DNA from: Saprospiraceae bacterium
GTDB taxonomy: Bacteria > Bacteroidota > Bacteroidia > Chitinophagales > Saprospiraceae
Assembly (NCBI GenBank): GCA_020848695.1
Contig: JADLHT010000044.1
Location: forward strand, 60,514 to 124,513
DNA: 64,000 bases
Direction of reading: 5' to 3'
In this document: one piece after another, positions 1-7,600 of the stretch
Layout: the number at the start of each line of letters is the position of its first letter
How positions within the stretch are numbered: the stretch's first letter is position 1
Translations under genes and position numbers: made by a program
Notes under the pieces: model-generated
Database searches by the model: none
What the model was told of the DNA's origin: nothing
What the model saw: only the letters and a program-made list of their open reading frames with translations

Positions 1-300
1 AGTCTTCTCTATTTTATGCTTAATAAAATATTCTACAGCTTTAACATCATGTTTCGTAACTTTCTCTATTTCTTTAATTTGTATGAAATCTTTATCCTGA
101 AAATCGATATATAAACTATGTAAGTAATTCAGTTGATTTTTACTTATTTTAATCTTTAATACTTTCTGAAGGAAGTCGATAAAATAAAGTATTTCGACTT
201 TAATTCGATATTGAAACAAGGCATGCTCAGAAAAAAAATTTGAAAGCCTTTGAACCTTTTCCCGATATCTGCCATCAATTGGGCTTATTGCTCTGTTCAT
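1..300 (-). CDS. purB: Adenylosuccinate lyase, N-terminal part (runs off window)
   Basis: The gene is not in the ORF track because it is cut by the window edge. Reading the minus strand from the ATG at 300 gives 100 open codons beginning MNRAISPIDGRYREKV and containing EKVTKHDVKAVEYF. Both are hallmarks of the PurB/ASL fumarase superfamily: the SPxDGRY N-terminus and the TxHDVKAVE motif. The enzyme cleaves SAICAR and adenylosuccinate to release fumarate in purine synthesis. Only about the first fifth of the usual ~450-aa protein is visible. It starts 5 nt after the stop of the upstream 174-aa gene, so the two are probably co-transcribed. Confidence 0.93.
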   Translation of the reverse strand, partial: MNRAISPIDGRYREKVQRLSNFFSEHALFQYRIKVEILYFIDFLQKVLKIKISKNQLNYLHSLYIDFQDKDFIQIKEIEKVTKHDVKAVEYFIKHKIEKT

Positions 301-305
301 TACTT

Positions 306-830
306 CTATGCTTCAGATTTTTCACCAATAAAATTATGTTCCTTATACTTGAATAATATATTAAAAGTTGTTAAGCTTCCATATATTCGTGTCAAATACT
401 GTTGCAAATTTATTTTTTCTTCTTCTGAAATATTGCTGGCATTTATCTTTTGTTCCATTACTCTCAAACGATCTCGTGTCATGATAATTTTGTGAAAAAA
501 TGTTTCGATTGGAATTTCTTTTTCTTTCAATGAAGCATCATCAGGTTTTAATATCATTTTACCATTTTTCCATTTGTCATTTAAGGGAATAATCTCAGAT
601 ATATCTGACCAAGCCTTTAGAATCTTAGCAAGGCTTTTTTCCGCTTCTGTAAATGAAACAGTTTCTGAAGGGGCAATAGCTTCAATAATTTCCCATTGAT
701 TATATTCTTTGCCAACAGATTTAATTCCAAATTGTGTATAACACACTTTATATGCAGCTACATCAATTTCAATAATAACACCATCTCCAAAGGCAGGATG
801 CTTAATCCTGGAACCAACACCTAATATCAT
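306..830 (-). CDS. Conserved hypothetical protein with Tudor/SH3-like N-terminus
   Basis: This is a 174-aa protein I do not recognise by name. Residues 1-55 (MILGVGSRIKHPAFGDGVII...) resemble the small beta-barrel modules at the C-terminus of UvrD/PcrA helicases and in CarD-like proteins, where G-x-x-V/I-x-H-P-x-F-G-x-G-V is typical and the module often binds protein or nucleic acid. The rest is predicted mostly helical and charged, with a likely coiled coil near the end (residues 110-150). There is no signal peptide, so it is probably cytoplasmic. It lies directly upstream of purB with a 5-nt gap and has its own -7 box. A DNA- or RNA polymerase-associated role is only inference. Confidence 0.7.
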   Translation of the reverse strand: MILGVGSRIKHPAFGDGVIIEIDVAAYKVCYTQFGIKSVGKEYNQWEIIEAIAPSETVSFTEAEKSLAKILKAWSDISEIIPLNDKWKNGKMILKPDDASLKEKEIPIETFFHKIIMTRDRLRVMEQKINASNISEEEKINLQQYLTRIYGSLTTFNILFKYKEHNFIGEKSEA

Positions 831-856
831 AACTAATTATTGAGTTTAATATACTG

Positions 857-864
857 CAAATATA
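857..864 (-). promoter_or_regulatory. Bacteroidota -7 promoter box (TATATTTG)
   Basis: TATATTTG on the minus strand matches the Bacteroidota TAnnTTTG box. It lies 26 nt upstream of the ATG at 830, which predicts a leader of roughly 23 nt for the 174-aa gene and purB. No clear -33 TTG was identified. Confidence 0.5.
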
Positions 865-931
865 TTATTAATAATTAATATGCTTTAGAGTTCATAATCA
901 TTTCTAATCAATAAAAAGAATAGTTAAAAAA

Positions 932-1603
932 TCAATTTTTTATTGCTCTGGTCATCTCCCTTTTTCCAGGAGGTCCTGGTAGTTTCTCAACATAAAATCC
1001 TGCTTTCTTCAGATCTCTTCTGAACTGGCCTTGGGCACAAAAGGTTACAAGGCGTCCATTTGCTTCAAGTAAATTATAAAGTTTATTTAATGAATCTAAA
1101 TTCCATAATTCCGATTGAGCTTGCGGTCCAAATGCGTCAAAATATATTAAATCAAATTTTTCATTCGTTGAATAGTCACTCCAATTACAATGCCTCTTAA
1201 GTAAATTAAAATAGGGTGTAATTGATACTATTTTATCCCATTCTGATTTCTGAATAATATGAAGTATCTCCTTGGAATTCGGGAAATAATATTGCTCGGT
1301 ATAGTTTAGTTTTGAGAAAATTTGATCTGAAATTATAAAATTGTCAATCGAAGTGTATTGTATCTTTTTAAAATATTCTTCAGCAAGCTTTGAACTAAGC
1401 CAGGTATTTAATCCTGTGCCGAAACCAAATTCAAAAATTTTTATAGTTTCTGAAGTTTCTATTAAGGGTAATAGCCCATTCCGAATATAAATAAAGAGAC
1501 TTTCCTGAATTGCACCATGTTGAGAATGATAAGTAGTTTGTAATTTATCATTAAGCAAGGTGCTTGAACCATCGGAAGTAATAATATGCTTAAGCAAGGT
1601 CAA
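932..1603 (-). CDS. mnmD: tRNA 5-methylaminomethyl-2-thiouridine methyltransferase MnmD
   Basis: This 223-aa protein matches the methyltransferase half of MnmC, found alone as MnmD in Bacteroidota. It methylates the aminomethyl group on wobble U34 of tRNAs using SAM. Visible motifs are the SAM-binding FGFGTGLNT near residue 60, the diagnostic YFDAFGPQAQSELW near residue 155, and the terminal PGPPGKREMTRA. The start is a TTG at 1603; no in-frame ATG fits, and family alignments place the N-terminus within a few residues of here. A terminator-like hairpin with a U tract ends 2 nt before this start. The product could feed the 2-selenouridine pathway encoded by mnmH-selD at 48-50 kb. Confidence 0.93.
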   Translation of the reverse strand: MTLLKHIITSDGSSTLLNDKLQTTYHSQHGAIQESLFIYIRNGLLPLIETSETIKIFEFGFGTGLNTWLSSKLAEEYFKKIQYTSIDNFIISDQIFSKLNYTEQYYFPNSKEILHIIQKSEWDKIVSITPYFNLLKRHCNWSDYSTNEKFDLIYFDAFGPQAQSELWNLDSLNKLYNLLEANGRLVTFCAQGQFRRDLKKAGFYVEKLPGPPGKREMTRAIKN

Positions 1604-1604
1604 T

Positions 1605-1631
1605 AAAAAAGCCGATTCGAATTGAATCGGC
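1605..1631 (-). terminator. Rho-independent terminator-like hairpin abutting mnmD
   Basis: On the minus strand GCCGATTC-AATTC-GAATCGGC forms an 8-bp perfect stem with a 5-nt loop, followed by TTTTTT. It lies 25 nt after the stop of the small lipoprotein gene (1657-1824) and its U tract ends 2 nt before the TTG start of mnmD. It is either a plain terminator for the lipoprotein gene or an attenuator for mnmD. Confidence 0.75.
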
Positions 1632-1656
1632 TCATAATAATATTTCGAATAATTAT

Positions 1657-1824
1657 TTAAAATAAAAGACTAAAGAAGGATAGAGCATTCTTGAATAAGA
1701 TAGTAAGATTATCCATTATGCTAAAATCGTAAGGACATCCGTACCCTCTGTTACAAGAACTTAAACCAACCAAAACAAAGAATAACAAAACCAACTCTGA
1801 AGGAGAAATTTTTCTATTTTTCAT
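1657..1824 (-). CDS. Small lipoprotein, 55 aa, missed by ORF track
   Basis: The minus strand reads from ATG at 1824 to TAA at 1657, below the length cutoff of the ORF track. The N-terminus MKNRKISPSE is followed by a hydrophobic stretch LVLLFFVLVG and the lipobox LSSC with Cys24, giving a clear type II signal peptide. The mature part is only about 32 residues and carries a second Cys in the motif RGYGCPYDF, then a hydrophobic C-terminus. Short Bacteroidota lipoproteins with a YGCP motif are familiar to me, but no function is known. A -7 box lies upstream (1858-1865) and a terminator downstream (1605-1631), which makes this a complete single-gene unit. Confidence 0.72.
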   Translation of the reverse strand: MKNRKISPSELVLLFFVLVGLSSCNRGYGCPYDFSIMDNLTILFKNALSFFSLLF

Positions 1825-1857
1825 ATTACCTACGTTTTATTATTTATAAAACGGCGA

Positions 1858-1865
1858 CAAATATA
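1858..1865 (-). promoter_or_regulatory. -7 box (TATATTTG) of the small lipoprotein gene
   Basis: TATATTTG on the minus strand matches TAnnTTTG, with an upstream TTG separated from it by 17 nt. It is 33 nt upstream of the ATG at 1824 and supports that short gene as real. Confidence 0.55.
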
Positions 1866-1886
1866 CATTATTTTATCATTTTCAAG

Positions 1887-1894
1887 TATGTTTG
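1887..1894 (+). promoter_or_regulatory. -7 box (TATGTTTG) of mpl
   Basis: TATGTTTG on the plus strand matches TAnnTTTG and lies 25 nt upstream of the mpl ATG at 1920. The mpl promoter and the divergent lipoprotein promoter are about 20 bp apart. Confidence 0.5.
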
Positions 1895-1919
1895 TTTACA
1901 AATTATTATATATACTAAT

Positions 1920-3257
1920 ATGAATCAAAGAGTTCATCTTATTGCGATTGGAGGAAGTATTATGCATAATCTAGCCTTAGCGCTTCATTCTCAGGGTTTT
2001 ATAGTAAGTGGCTCTGATGATCAGATCTATGAGCCTGCCAGATCAAGACTGCAAAACAGAGGAATTTGTCCTGAAAAAGAAGGTTGGTATCCTGATAAAA
2101 TTAACAATGACTTAAGTTTTGTGGTATTGGGGATGCACGCAAAGTCTGATAATCCTGAGCTGATTCGAGCCCAAGAAATCGGATTAAAATTGTACTCTTT
2201 CCCTGAATTTGTAGCAATTCTGTATAGAGATTCATTCAAGATTGTTGTAGCTGGATCACACGGAAAGACAACGACTACATCAATGTTAATGCATGTATTT
2301 AAGTCACTGCAAATTGAATTTGATTATTTGGTAGGAGCACAGCTTGAAGGCTTTAATGAGATGGTAAGTATTAATCATGCAAAATATACTATTATAGAAG
2401 GAGATGAATATCTGAGTAGCTGTCTTGATTCCAGACCAAAATTTCTTCATTATAATCCTGAACTTGTTATTATTACGGGAATTGCATGGGATCACTATAA
2501 TGTCTTTCCAACTTTTGAATTGTATAAAGAATCATTTGTCTCACTACTTCAATCAATGAGACAAAACTCAGTTCTAATTTGGTACTCTGGCGATCCTGAT
2601 TTAGAAGAAATTGTAAGTAAGCATGGTTCTCATTTGAATTGTATTTCATACCAAGAACCGGAATATATTATTCGACAGAACAAAAGTTTTTTAGTAAACG
2701 AAGAGGCATGTTATTCACTTGAAATATTTGGAAAGCATAACCTTCAGAATATGAATTCAGTTATACAAGTTTGTAAATATCTGCAACTTGATCTTATTCA
2801 GACCTGTCTTTCTTTATCAAGTTTTAAAGGTGCTGCAAAACGATTACAAATATTGTTTAAAAATGATCAAATTACGATATTTCAGGATTTTGCCCATGCT
2901 CCATCAAAGGTCAAAGCAACTATACAAGCCTTACGGGAGACGTTTAAAAATCAGACCATAAAGTGTTTTTTAGAATTGCACACTTACAGCAGTCTAAATC
3001 ATAATTTCTTACCACAATACTATAACACTTGTGGAGATTGTAACACTTTAAATATTTATTATGATCCAAAAGCCTTGGAAATAAAGGGCATGCAGGCATT
3101 AGACGAAAATTTTATTAAACAATGCTTTGGAAGATCTGATATTAATATAATTACAAATTCTCATCAATTAGAACATGAAATCCAGGAGTCTTTAAAAGAA
3201 GAAGGTATAATAGCGTTTTTAGGATCTGGTAATTGGGGTGGGGTAAGTCTTTATTAA
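1920..3257 (+). CDS. mpl: UDP-N-acetylmuramate:murein tripeptide ligase Mpl
   Basis: This is a Mur-ligase family protein of 445 aa, the usual Mpl size. It reattaches recycled L-Ala-gamma-D-Glu-meso-DAP tripeptide to UDP-MurNAc in the cytoplasm. The N-terminal Rossmann-like domain has HLIAIGGSIMHNLALAL and GSDDQIYEP. The ATP P-loop is AGSHGKTTTTSM near residue 111, followed by EGDEYLSSC and the C-terminal domain with DFAHAPSKV. MHNLA and SDDxIYEP distinguish Mpl from MurC. It stands alone between a divergent lipoprotein gene and a convergent barstar gene. Confidence 0.9.
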   Translation: MNQRVHLIAIGGSIMHNLALALHSQGFIVSGSDDQIYEPARSRLQNRGICPEKEGWYPDKINNDLSFVVLGMHAKSDNPELIRAQEIGLKLYSFPEFVAILYRDSFKIVVAGSHGKTTTTSMLMHVFKSLQIEFDYLVGAQLEGFNEMVSINHAKYTIIEGDEYLSSCLDSRPKFLHYNPELVIITGIAWDHYNVFPTFELYKESFVSLLQSMRQNSVLIWYSGDPDLEEIVSKHGSHLNCISYQEPEYIIRQNKSFLVNEEACYSLEIFGKHNLQNMNSVIQVCKYLQLDLIQTCLSLSSFKGAAKRLQILFKNDQITIFQDFAHAPSKVKATIQALRETFKNQTIKCFLELHTYSSLNHNFLPQYYNTCGDCNTLNIYYDPKALEIKGMQALDENFIKQCFGRSDINIITNSHQLEHEIQESLKEEGIIAFLGSGNWGGVSLY

Positions 3258-3309
3258 AAAGTTATATTTTGGAAGGAATAAATTATACTTATGTAGGCGT
3301 TTGTATTGT

Positions 3310-3744
3310 CTAAAGTTGAGTATATTCAATTTCAGAAGTTTCCAGTATTTTTTGAGTTGAGTCTGCATGATTAATCAAAAAGTATAAGTTTTTTATATCT
3401 TCTGAATTGTTCGGGTCCGTTTTTTTAAATTGACATAGGTCGTTAATCAACAACAATAGTAATTCTTTATAATAAGATTTATCGGATTCTTCTGAAACTA
3501 TCTTTTCAAAATTGTCCATCCGAATAACAATATGATTATTTTCAATCCATTCCAGATCTAATAGACAATCAAACAATGAATCCAAATTTCGACCATAGTA
3601 TTGGGGAAAATTCAATGCGTTGGTTACTTCTGTATGAAAATCATATTCTGTTGTGCAACACTCTCCATTTATGTTTGCAATAAAGTAATTGTCAAGTTTG
3701 ATCTGAACATCGGCATTAAATAAATATATTGTAAATGGACTCAT
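3310..3744 (-). CDS. Barstar-family ribonuclease inhibitor
   Basis: This 144-aa cytoplasmic protein has a barstar fold. The signature NFPQYYGRNLDSLFDCLLDLEW (residues 45-66) aligns with the barnase-binding helix of barstar, and Asp55/Asp59 match barstar Asp35/Asp39, which contact the barnase active site. It is longer than classical barstar (~90 aa). Its ATG overlaps the TGA of the upstream ribonuclease gene by 4 nt (ATGA), so the two are translationally coupled. The expected role is to neutralise the partner ribonuclease before it leaves the cytoplasm. The partner assignment rests on adjacency and family knowledge. Confidence 0.88.
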   Translation of the reverse strand: MSPFTIYLFNADVQIKLDNYFIANINGECCTTEYDFHTEVTNALNFPQYYGRNLDSLFDCLLDLEWIENNHIVIRMDNFEKIVSEESDKSYYKELLLLLINDLCQFKKTDPNNSEDIKNLYFLINHADSTQKILETSEIEYTQL

Positions 3745-4217
3745 AGGTCTTTCCTGATTTTAATAAAAGTTTTATAATGATCTTTTGTATAGTATGCGGA
3801 AGAATCTGATCCTGTAATTAGTCTTTCTGCTCCGCGACTCTTTCCTGAAACTTTGGGATGTACGTCCCATTCCCTGTATTTTATTCTTCTATTGTAATCA
3901 TCAAATTGGATTAATCGTTTTTCACGATTACTGAATATCCGACCACCGATAAATCCATTCGGTGCCTTATTGTTTTTAGAAATGTATTCAAATGTTTTAT
4001 AGACATATTCCGGAATTGCATTGTTTTTTACCGCATTTTTATCTCCAAAAATGTTAGTTGTTGCCGTATCAAATCTTCCCTTATACTTTTCTTCATTCCT
4101 GGAATCAGAAGCTTTTTTTTCTTGTCTGTTTTGATAAAGTTTTAAACCAATAAGTCCTACCACCATCAAAGCGAGTAATACAAAATGTATCCATGCTCTT
4201 GATGTTTTGGAATTCAT
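3741..4217 (-). CDS. Membrane-anchored/secreted barnase-type ribonuclease
   Basis: This 158-aa protein has an N-terminal hydrophobic helix (residues 10-27) that acts as signal peptide or signal anchor, a charged linker, and a barnase/RNase Sa fold from about residue 66. GGRIFSNREKRL and KDHYKTFIKIR align closely with barnase. The three catalytic residues are present: Glu116 (YREWD), Arg132 (GAERL) and His147 (KDHYK), with barnase-like spacing. It should cleave RNA after G in the envelope or outside the cell. It starts 2 nt after the RND permease stop and overlaps barstar, so it is the third gene of an efflux-ribonuclease-inhibitor operon. Confidence 0.9.
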   Translation of the reverse strand: MNSKTSRAWIHFVLLALMVVGLIGLKLYQNRQEKKASDSRNEEKYKGRFDTATTNIFGDKNAVKNNAIPEYVYKTFEYISKNNKAPNGFIGGRIFSNREKRLIQFDDYNRRIKYREWDVHPKVSGKSRGAERLITGSDSSAYYTKDHYKTFIKIRKDL

Positions 4218-4219
4218 AC

Positions 4220-7200
4220 TTATTTCGAAATCAATTTATTAACAAAAGCACGTGTATTATAACCAAGCATATACATAGCCGGCACGGCTAGAAGAGTAAG
4301 GAAAGTTGAAACAATCAATCCGAAAATTATAGTCCAAGCCAAGGGACCCCAAAATGCAACATTGTCTCCACCAAGATAGAACTTAGCATCGAAATGAGTC
4401 AATAAGCTTTCAAAATCCATATTTAGCCCGATTGCCAATGGAATCAATCCAAGTATTGCGGATATTGCAGTTAGTATTACTGGGGTAATTCTGGTAGCAC
4501 CTCCTTCCACTACCGCATCTTTTAAACCTAGTCCTCGTTCTCTTAATTCATCAATAAACTCTATCAGCAATATACCATTTCTGACAACAATTCCTGCTAA
4601 AGAAAATATTCCAACTCCGGTCATTACAACACTAAATTTCATACTAAACAATCCAAATCCTAAAGCGATACCTATGAGTGAGAATAACACGGTGCTAAAA
4701 ATAATCAGTGGTTTAACCATTGAATTAAACTGAATTACCATGATTAGCAGCATGAGTGCCAAAGCGGCTCCGAAGGCTAGGCTAAGAAAATTGGCTGTTT
4801 CCTGTTGCTGTTCGAGTTCTCCGGTAAAAGAAATTTCGTATCCTTCCGGTAAATCAATTTTTGAAACTTCGTTTTTAATTTCCTCCACCACAGCATTTGG
4901 ACTAAAACCAACGGAAACATCTGAAGAAAGAGTAATTAATCTTTTTTGATTTTTTCGATTGATGCTGCTGATAGAATTACCATTTCTGATCTTGGCGAAT
5001 GCAGAAAGTGGAATTGATTTAAATTGTTGAGAAGCCATGTCCATGAATGAAACATTGAGGGACAATATTCTTTCCAATTCTGATCGATCATTTTCATTAA
5101 GTCTTAACTGAATTGGATATTCATCTTTTGAATCTCTATATTTTGATACTTCTTTTCCAAACAATGCTGTTCTTATTTCTGTACCGATTTGAGCCAGACT
5201 TACCCCTTCACGTTGAGCTTTTTCTTCATCCAGGTCAATGATAATTTCTGGTTTGCTGATTTGAAAATCTGAACTTAACCCAGCAACTCCTTTAATGTCT
5301 GAATTATTAATTGTGAATTCAATCTTTTTGACCAATTGATCCAATTCGTCAAAATCATCACCACTTACTTCCATGTTTATAGCTTTACCAACCGGTGGTC
5401 CATGATTTTCCTTTTCAACTTTAATTTCAGCTCCGGCGATTCCATCTTTAAATTCTGTTTTAAGATCTTCTAGAATTTTGGATGTTGAATGACCGTTTCG
5501 ATCCGCAAACTTTTTAAACGCAACAGTTACTTTGCTTTTGTTGGGAGTTGGTACTCGATCGGGATTGTCTTGAGTTCCGGCACCTAATCCTATATTTGAA
5601 ATTACAGAAGTAACAATTGGGTTATCTTTTCCAATTACTTTATAGACCTTATTTTCAATTTCTCGTGTTACAGAATCCGTCAGAAGAGCATCAGTGCCCA
5701 TTGGTAATTTGCAATATACAAATGCAAAATTAGGATCGCCTTCCGGAAAGGTTTCAATTCTTGGATTCGTACTAAAATACCAGATCCAAGAGAATATTAA
5801 TATAAGAAAAGAGGAAATAATTACCACAACAGGTTTTAATCCTCCCAGTAAATAGTTTAACAGTCTCCTGTAACCCAACAAAAAGTTTGCCCAAACAATA
5901 TTTTGAAATGAATGGATGAGCTTTTCGAAAATAAAATGATACAATAAAATTAGAATAATACATAGAACTGAAAAATTACCCAAACCCTTACCCGTTCCGA
6001 AGTATCCGACCAGTGCTAAAAATAGAAAGAAGATAAAGATTTTATAATAATCTTTAATAGACGATGAATTATTCGCGTGATCTTTTTTCATAAAAGAAAC
6101 GGCAAAAACTGGATTCATAACAAAAGCTACGAATAAAGATGCTCCTAAAGTAACAATTAATGTGACCGGTAAATTAGACATAAACTTTCCAATTATTCCG
6201 GGCCAGAATAATAAGGGAACAAAAGGCATTAAAGTAGTCAAAGTGCCTGTTAATACCGGAAGAAAAACTTCGCCAGCAGCTTCTTTTGCTGCTTGTACAA
6301 TACTTATGCCTGGTGTTTTAGTAAAAATACGATGTGTATTTTCAATAACTACAATTGCATCGTCCACAATAATACCCAATGCTAACAATAATGAAAACAA
6401 GACAATAACATTCATAGTTAAACCCATTGTTGGAAGAATTATAAAAGCTACCAAGCAAGAAAGAGGAACAGCAAGTCCTACAAAAAAAGCATTGGTAAAT
6501 CCCATAAAAAACATCAATACAAATACAACAAAAATAAATCCAAGTATTACAGTATTAAACAAATCATGCAATTGAACTCTGGTGTTATCTGAAGTGTCTC
6601 CCGTTGTTTTGATGGTTATTCCTTCCGGAAATTTATGAGTTTTGTATTCGTCAATAATTTTATAAATTTTGTCAGTGGCTTCGATAAGATTTTCGCCGCT
6701 TCTTTTAATAACATTGAGTGTTACAACAGGTTTATTGTCTAATCTTGCAAAATCTTGCTTTTCTTTAAATGCATCTTTGACTTCTGCAATATCTTTAAGA
6801 AAGACTTCATTTCCTTGAAAAGTTCTAACAATAATATTACCAATTTCTTCGGGTTTGTGAAATTCGCCTGTAACTCTAACGTTTCTTCTTAAATTCTGAA
6901 TATTTAATTCTCCACCTGAAATGTTCAGATTTTGTCTCTGAATTGCACCTTCAATATCATTGAAAGTCAAGTTGAGTAAATTCATTTTAGCAAGGTCAAC
7001 ATTAATTTGTATTTCTCTTTCGACTCCACCAATAATATCAACACGCGTTATTTCTTTTAAAGTTTCAATTTTGTCTTGAAGTTGTTCCGCATAAGCTTTA
7101 ATTCGATCTAAAGGAAAATCACCTGCAATATTGATATTCATTATCGGCATTTCTGAAAAATCGAATTCTTGAACCTGAGGATCAGTCTTCAAGTCATTAG

Positions 7201-7582
7201 GAAGGTCTTTCTTGGCTTTGTCAACAGCATCGGAAACGCGTTGTTTGCAAAGCTTAGGGTCCATATTGGTATTAAATTCTGCAATAACCATAGAGAAATC
7301 AGAAATCGAACTACTGGTTACTTTTTTAATGCCATTAATAGATTTTAATTGCTTTTCGATTTGCTTTGAAATAAGATTTTCAACATCCTGTGGTGTTGCT
7401 CCGGGATAAACAGTAGCAATGGAAACTGTTGGAATAACAATATCTGGAAATAACTCTTTAGGGGTTTGTTGATAAGCTACATAGCCGGTTATACAGATCA
7501 GGATTGTAAAAATATAAACAGCAGTTGCGTTTTTTATACACCAATTGGTAAATCCCAATTGCTTTGTTTTAATTGGATTCAT
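4220..7582 (-). CDS. RND-family efflux permease (AcrB/HAE type)
   Basis: This is an 1120-aa inner-membrane proton-driven exporter. The N-terminal TM1 is followed by the porter domain (TVYPGATPQDVENLI), TM2-6, and the proton-relay Asp pair in LGIIVDDAIVVIENTHR near residue 405. The second half repeats the pattern and ends with GGATRITPVILTAISAILGLIPL. Between the halves (about residues 505-570) are two extra hydrophobic segments compared with the 12-TM AcrB plan. The adaptor gene lies 18 nt upstream; no TolC-type outer-membrane gene is present in the window. The substrate cannot be told from sequence. Confidence 0.93.
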   Translation of the reverse strand: MNPIKTKQLGFTNWCIKNATAVYIFTILICITGYVAYQQTPKELFPDIVIPTVSIATVYPGATPQDVENLISKQIEKQLKSINGIKKVTSSSISDFSMVIAEFNTNMDPKLCKQRVSDAVDKAKKDLPNDLKTDPQVQEFDFSEMPIMNINIAGDFPLDRIKAYAEQLQDKIETLKEITRVDIIGGVEREIQINVDLAKMNLLNLTFNDIEGAIQRQNLNISGGELNIQNLRRNVRVTGEFHKPEEIGNIIVRTFQGNEVFLKDIAEVKDAFKEKQDFARLDNKPVVTLNVIKRSGENLIEATDKIYKIIDEYKTHKFPEGITIKTTGDTSDNTRVQLHDLFNTVILGFIFVVFVLMFFMGFTNAFFVGLAVPLSCLVAFIILPTMGLTMNVIVLFSLLLALGIIVDDAIVVIENTHRIFTKTPGISIVQAAKEAAGEVFLPVLTGTLTTLMPFVPLLFWPGIIGKFMSNLPVTLIVTLGASLFVAFVMNPVFAVSFMKKDHANNSSSIKDYYKIFIFFLFLALVGYFGTGKGLGNFSVLCIILILLYHFIFEKLIHSFQNIVWANFLLGYRRLLNYLLGGLKPVVVIISSFLILIFSWIWYFSTNPRIETFPEGDPNFAFVYCKLPMGTDALLTDSVTREIENKVYKVIGKDNPIVTSVISNIGLGAGTQDNPDRVPTPNKSKVTVAFKKFADRNGHSTSKILEDLKTEFKDGIAGAEIKVEKENHGPPVGKAINMEVSGDDFDELDQLVKKIEFTINNSDIKGVAGLSSDFQISKPEIIIDLDEEKAQREGVSLAQIGTEIRTALFGKEVSKYRDSKDEYPIQLRLNENDRSELERILSLNVSFMDMASQQFKSIPLSAFAKIRNGNSISSINRKNQKRLITLSSDVSVGFSPNAVVEEIKNEVSKIDLPEGYEISFTGELEQQQETANFLSLAFGAALALMLLIMVIQFNSMVKPLIIFSTVLFSLIGIALGFGLFSMKFSVVMTGVGIFSLAGIVVRNGILLIEFIDELRERGLGLKDAVVEGGATRITPVILTAISAILGLIPLAIGLNMDFESLLTHFDAKFYLGGDNVAFWGPLAWTIIFGLIVSTFLTLLAVPAMYMLGYNTRAFVNKLISK

Positions 7583-7600
7583 TGTGCTTCAAGTAAAAAA

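Noticed and set aside
250-495. 81-aa plus-strand ORF
   Set aside because: It overlaps the purB start and the 174-aa minus gene; the translation is low-complexity.
6162-6575. 137-aa plus-strand ORF
   Set aside because: It lies antisense inside the RND permease, which has clear family motifs; the ORF has no recognisable sequence of its own.
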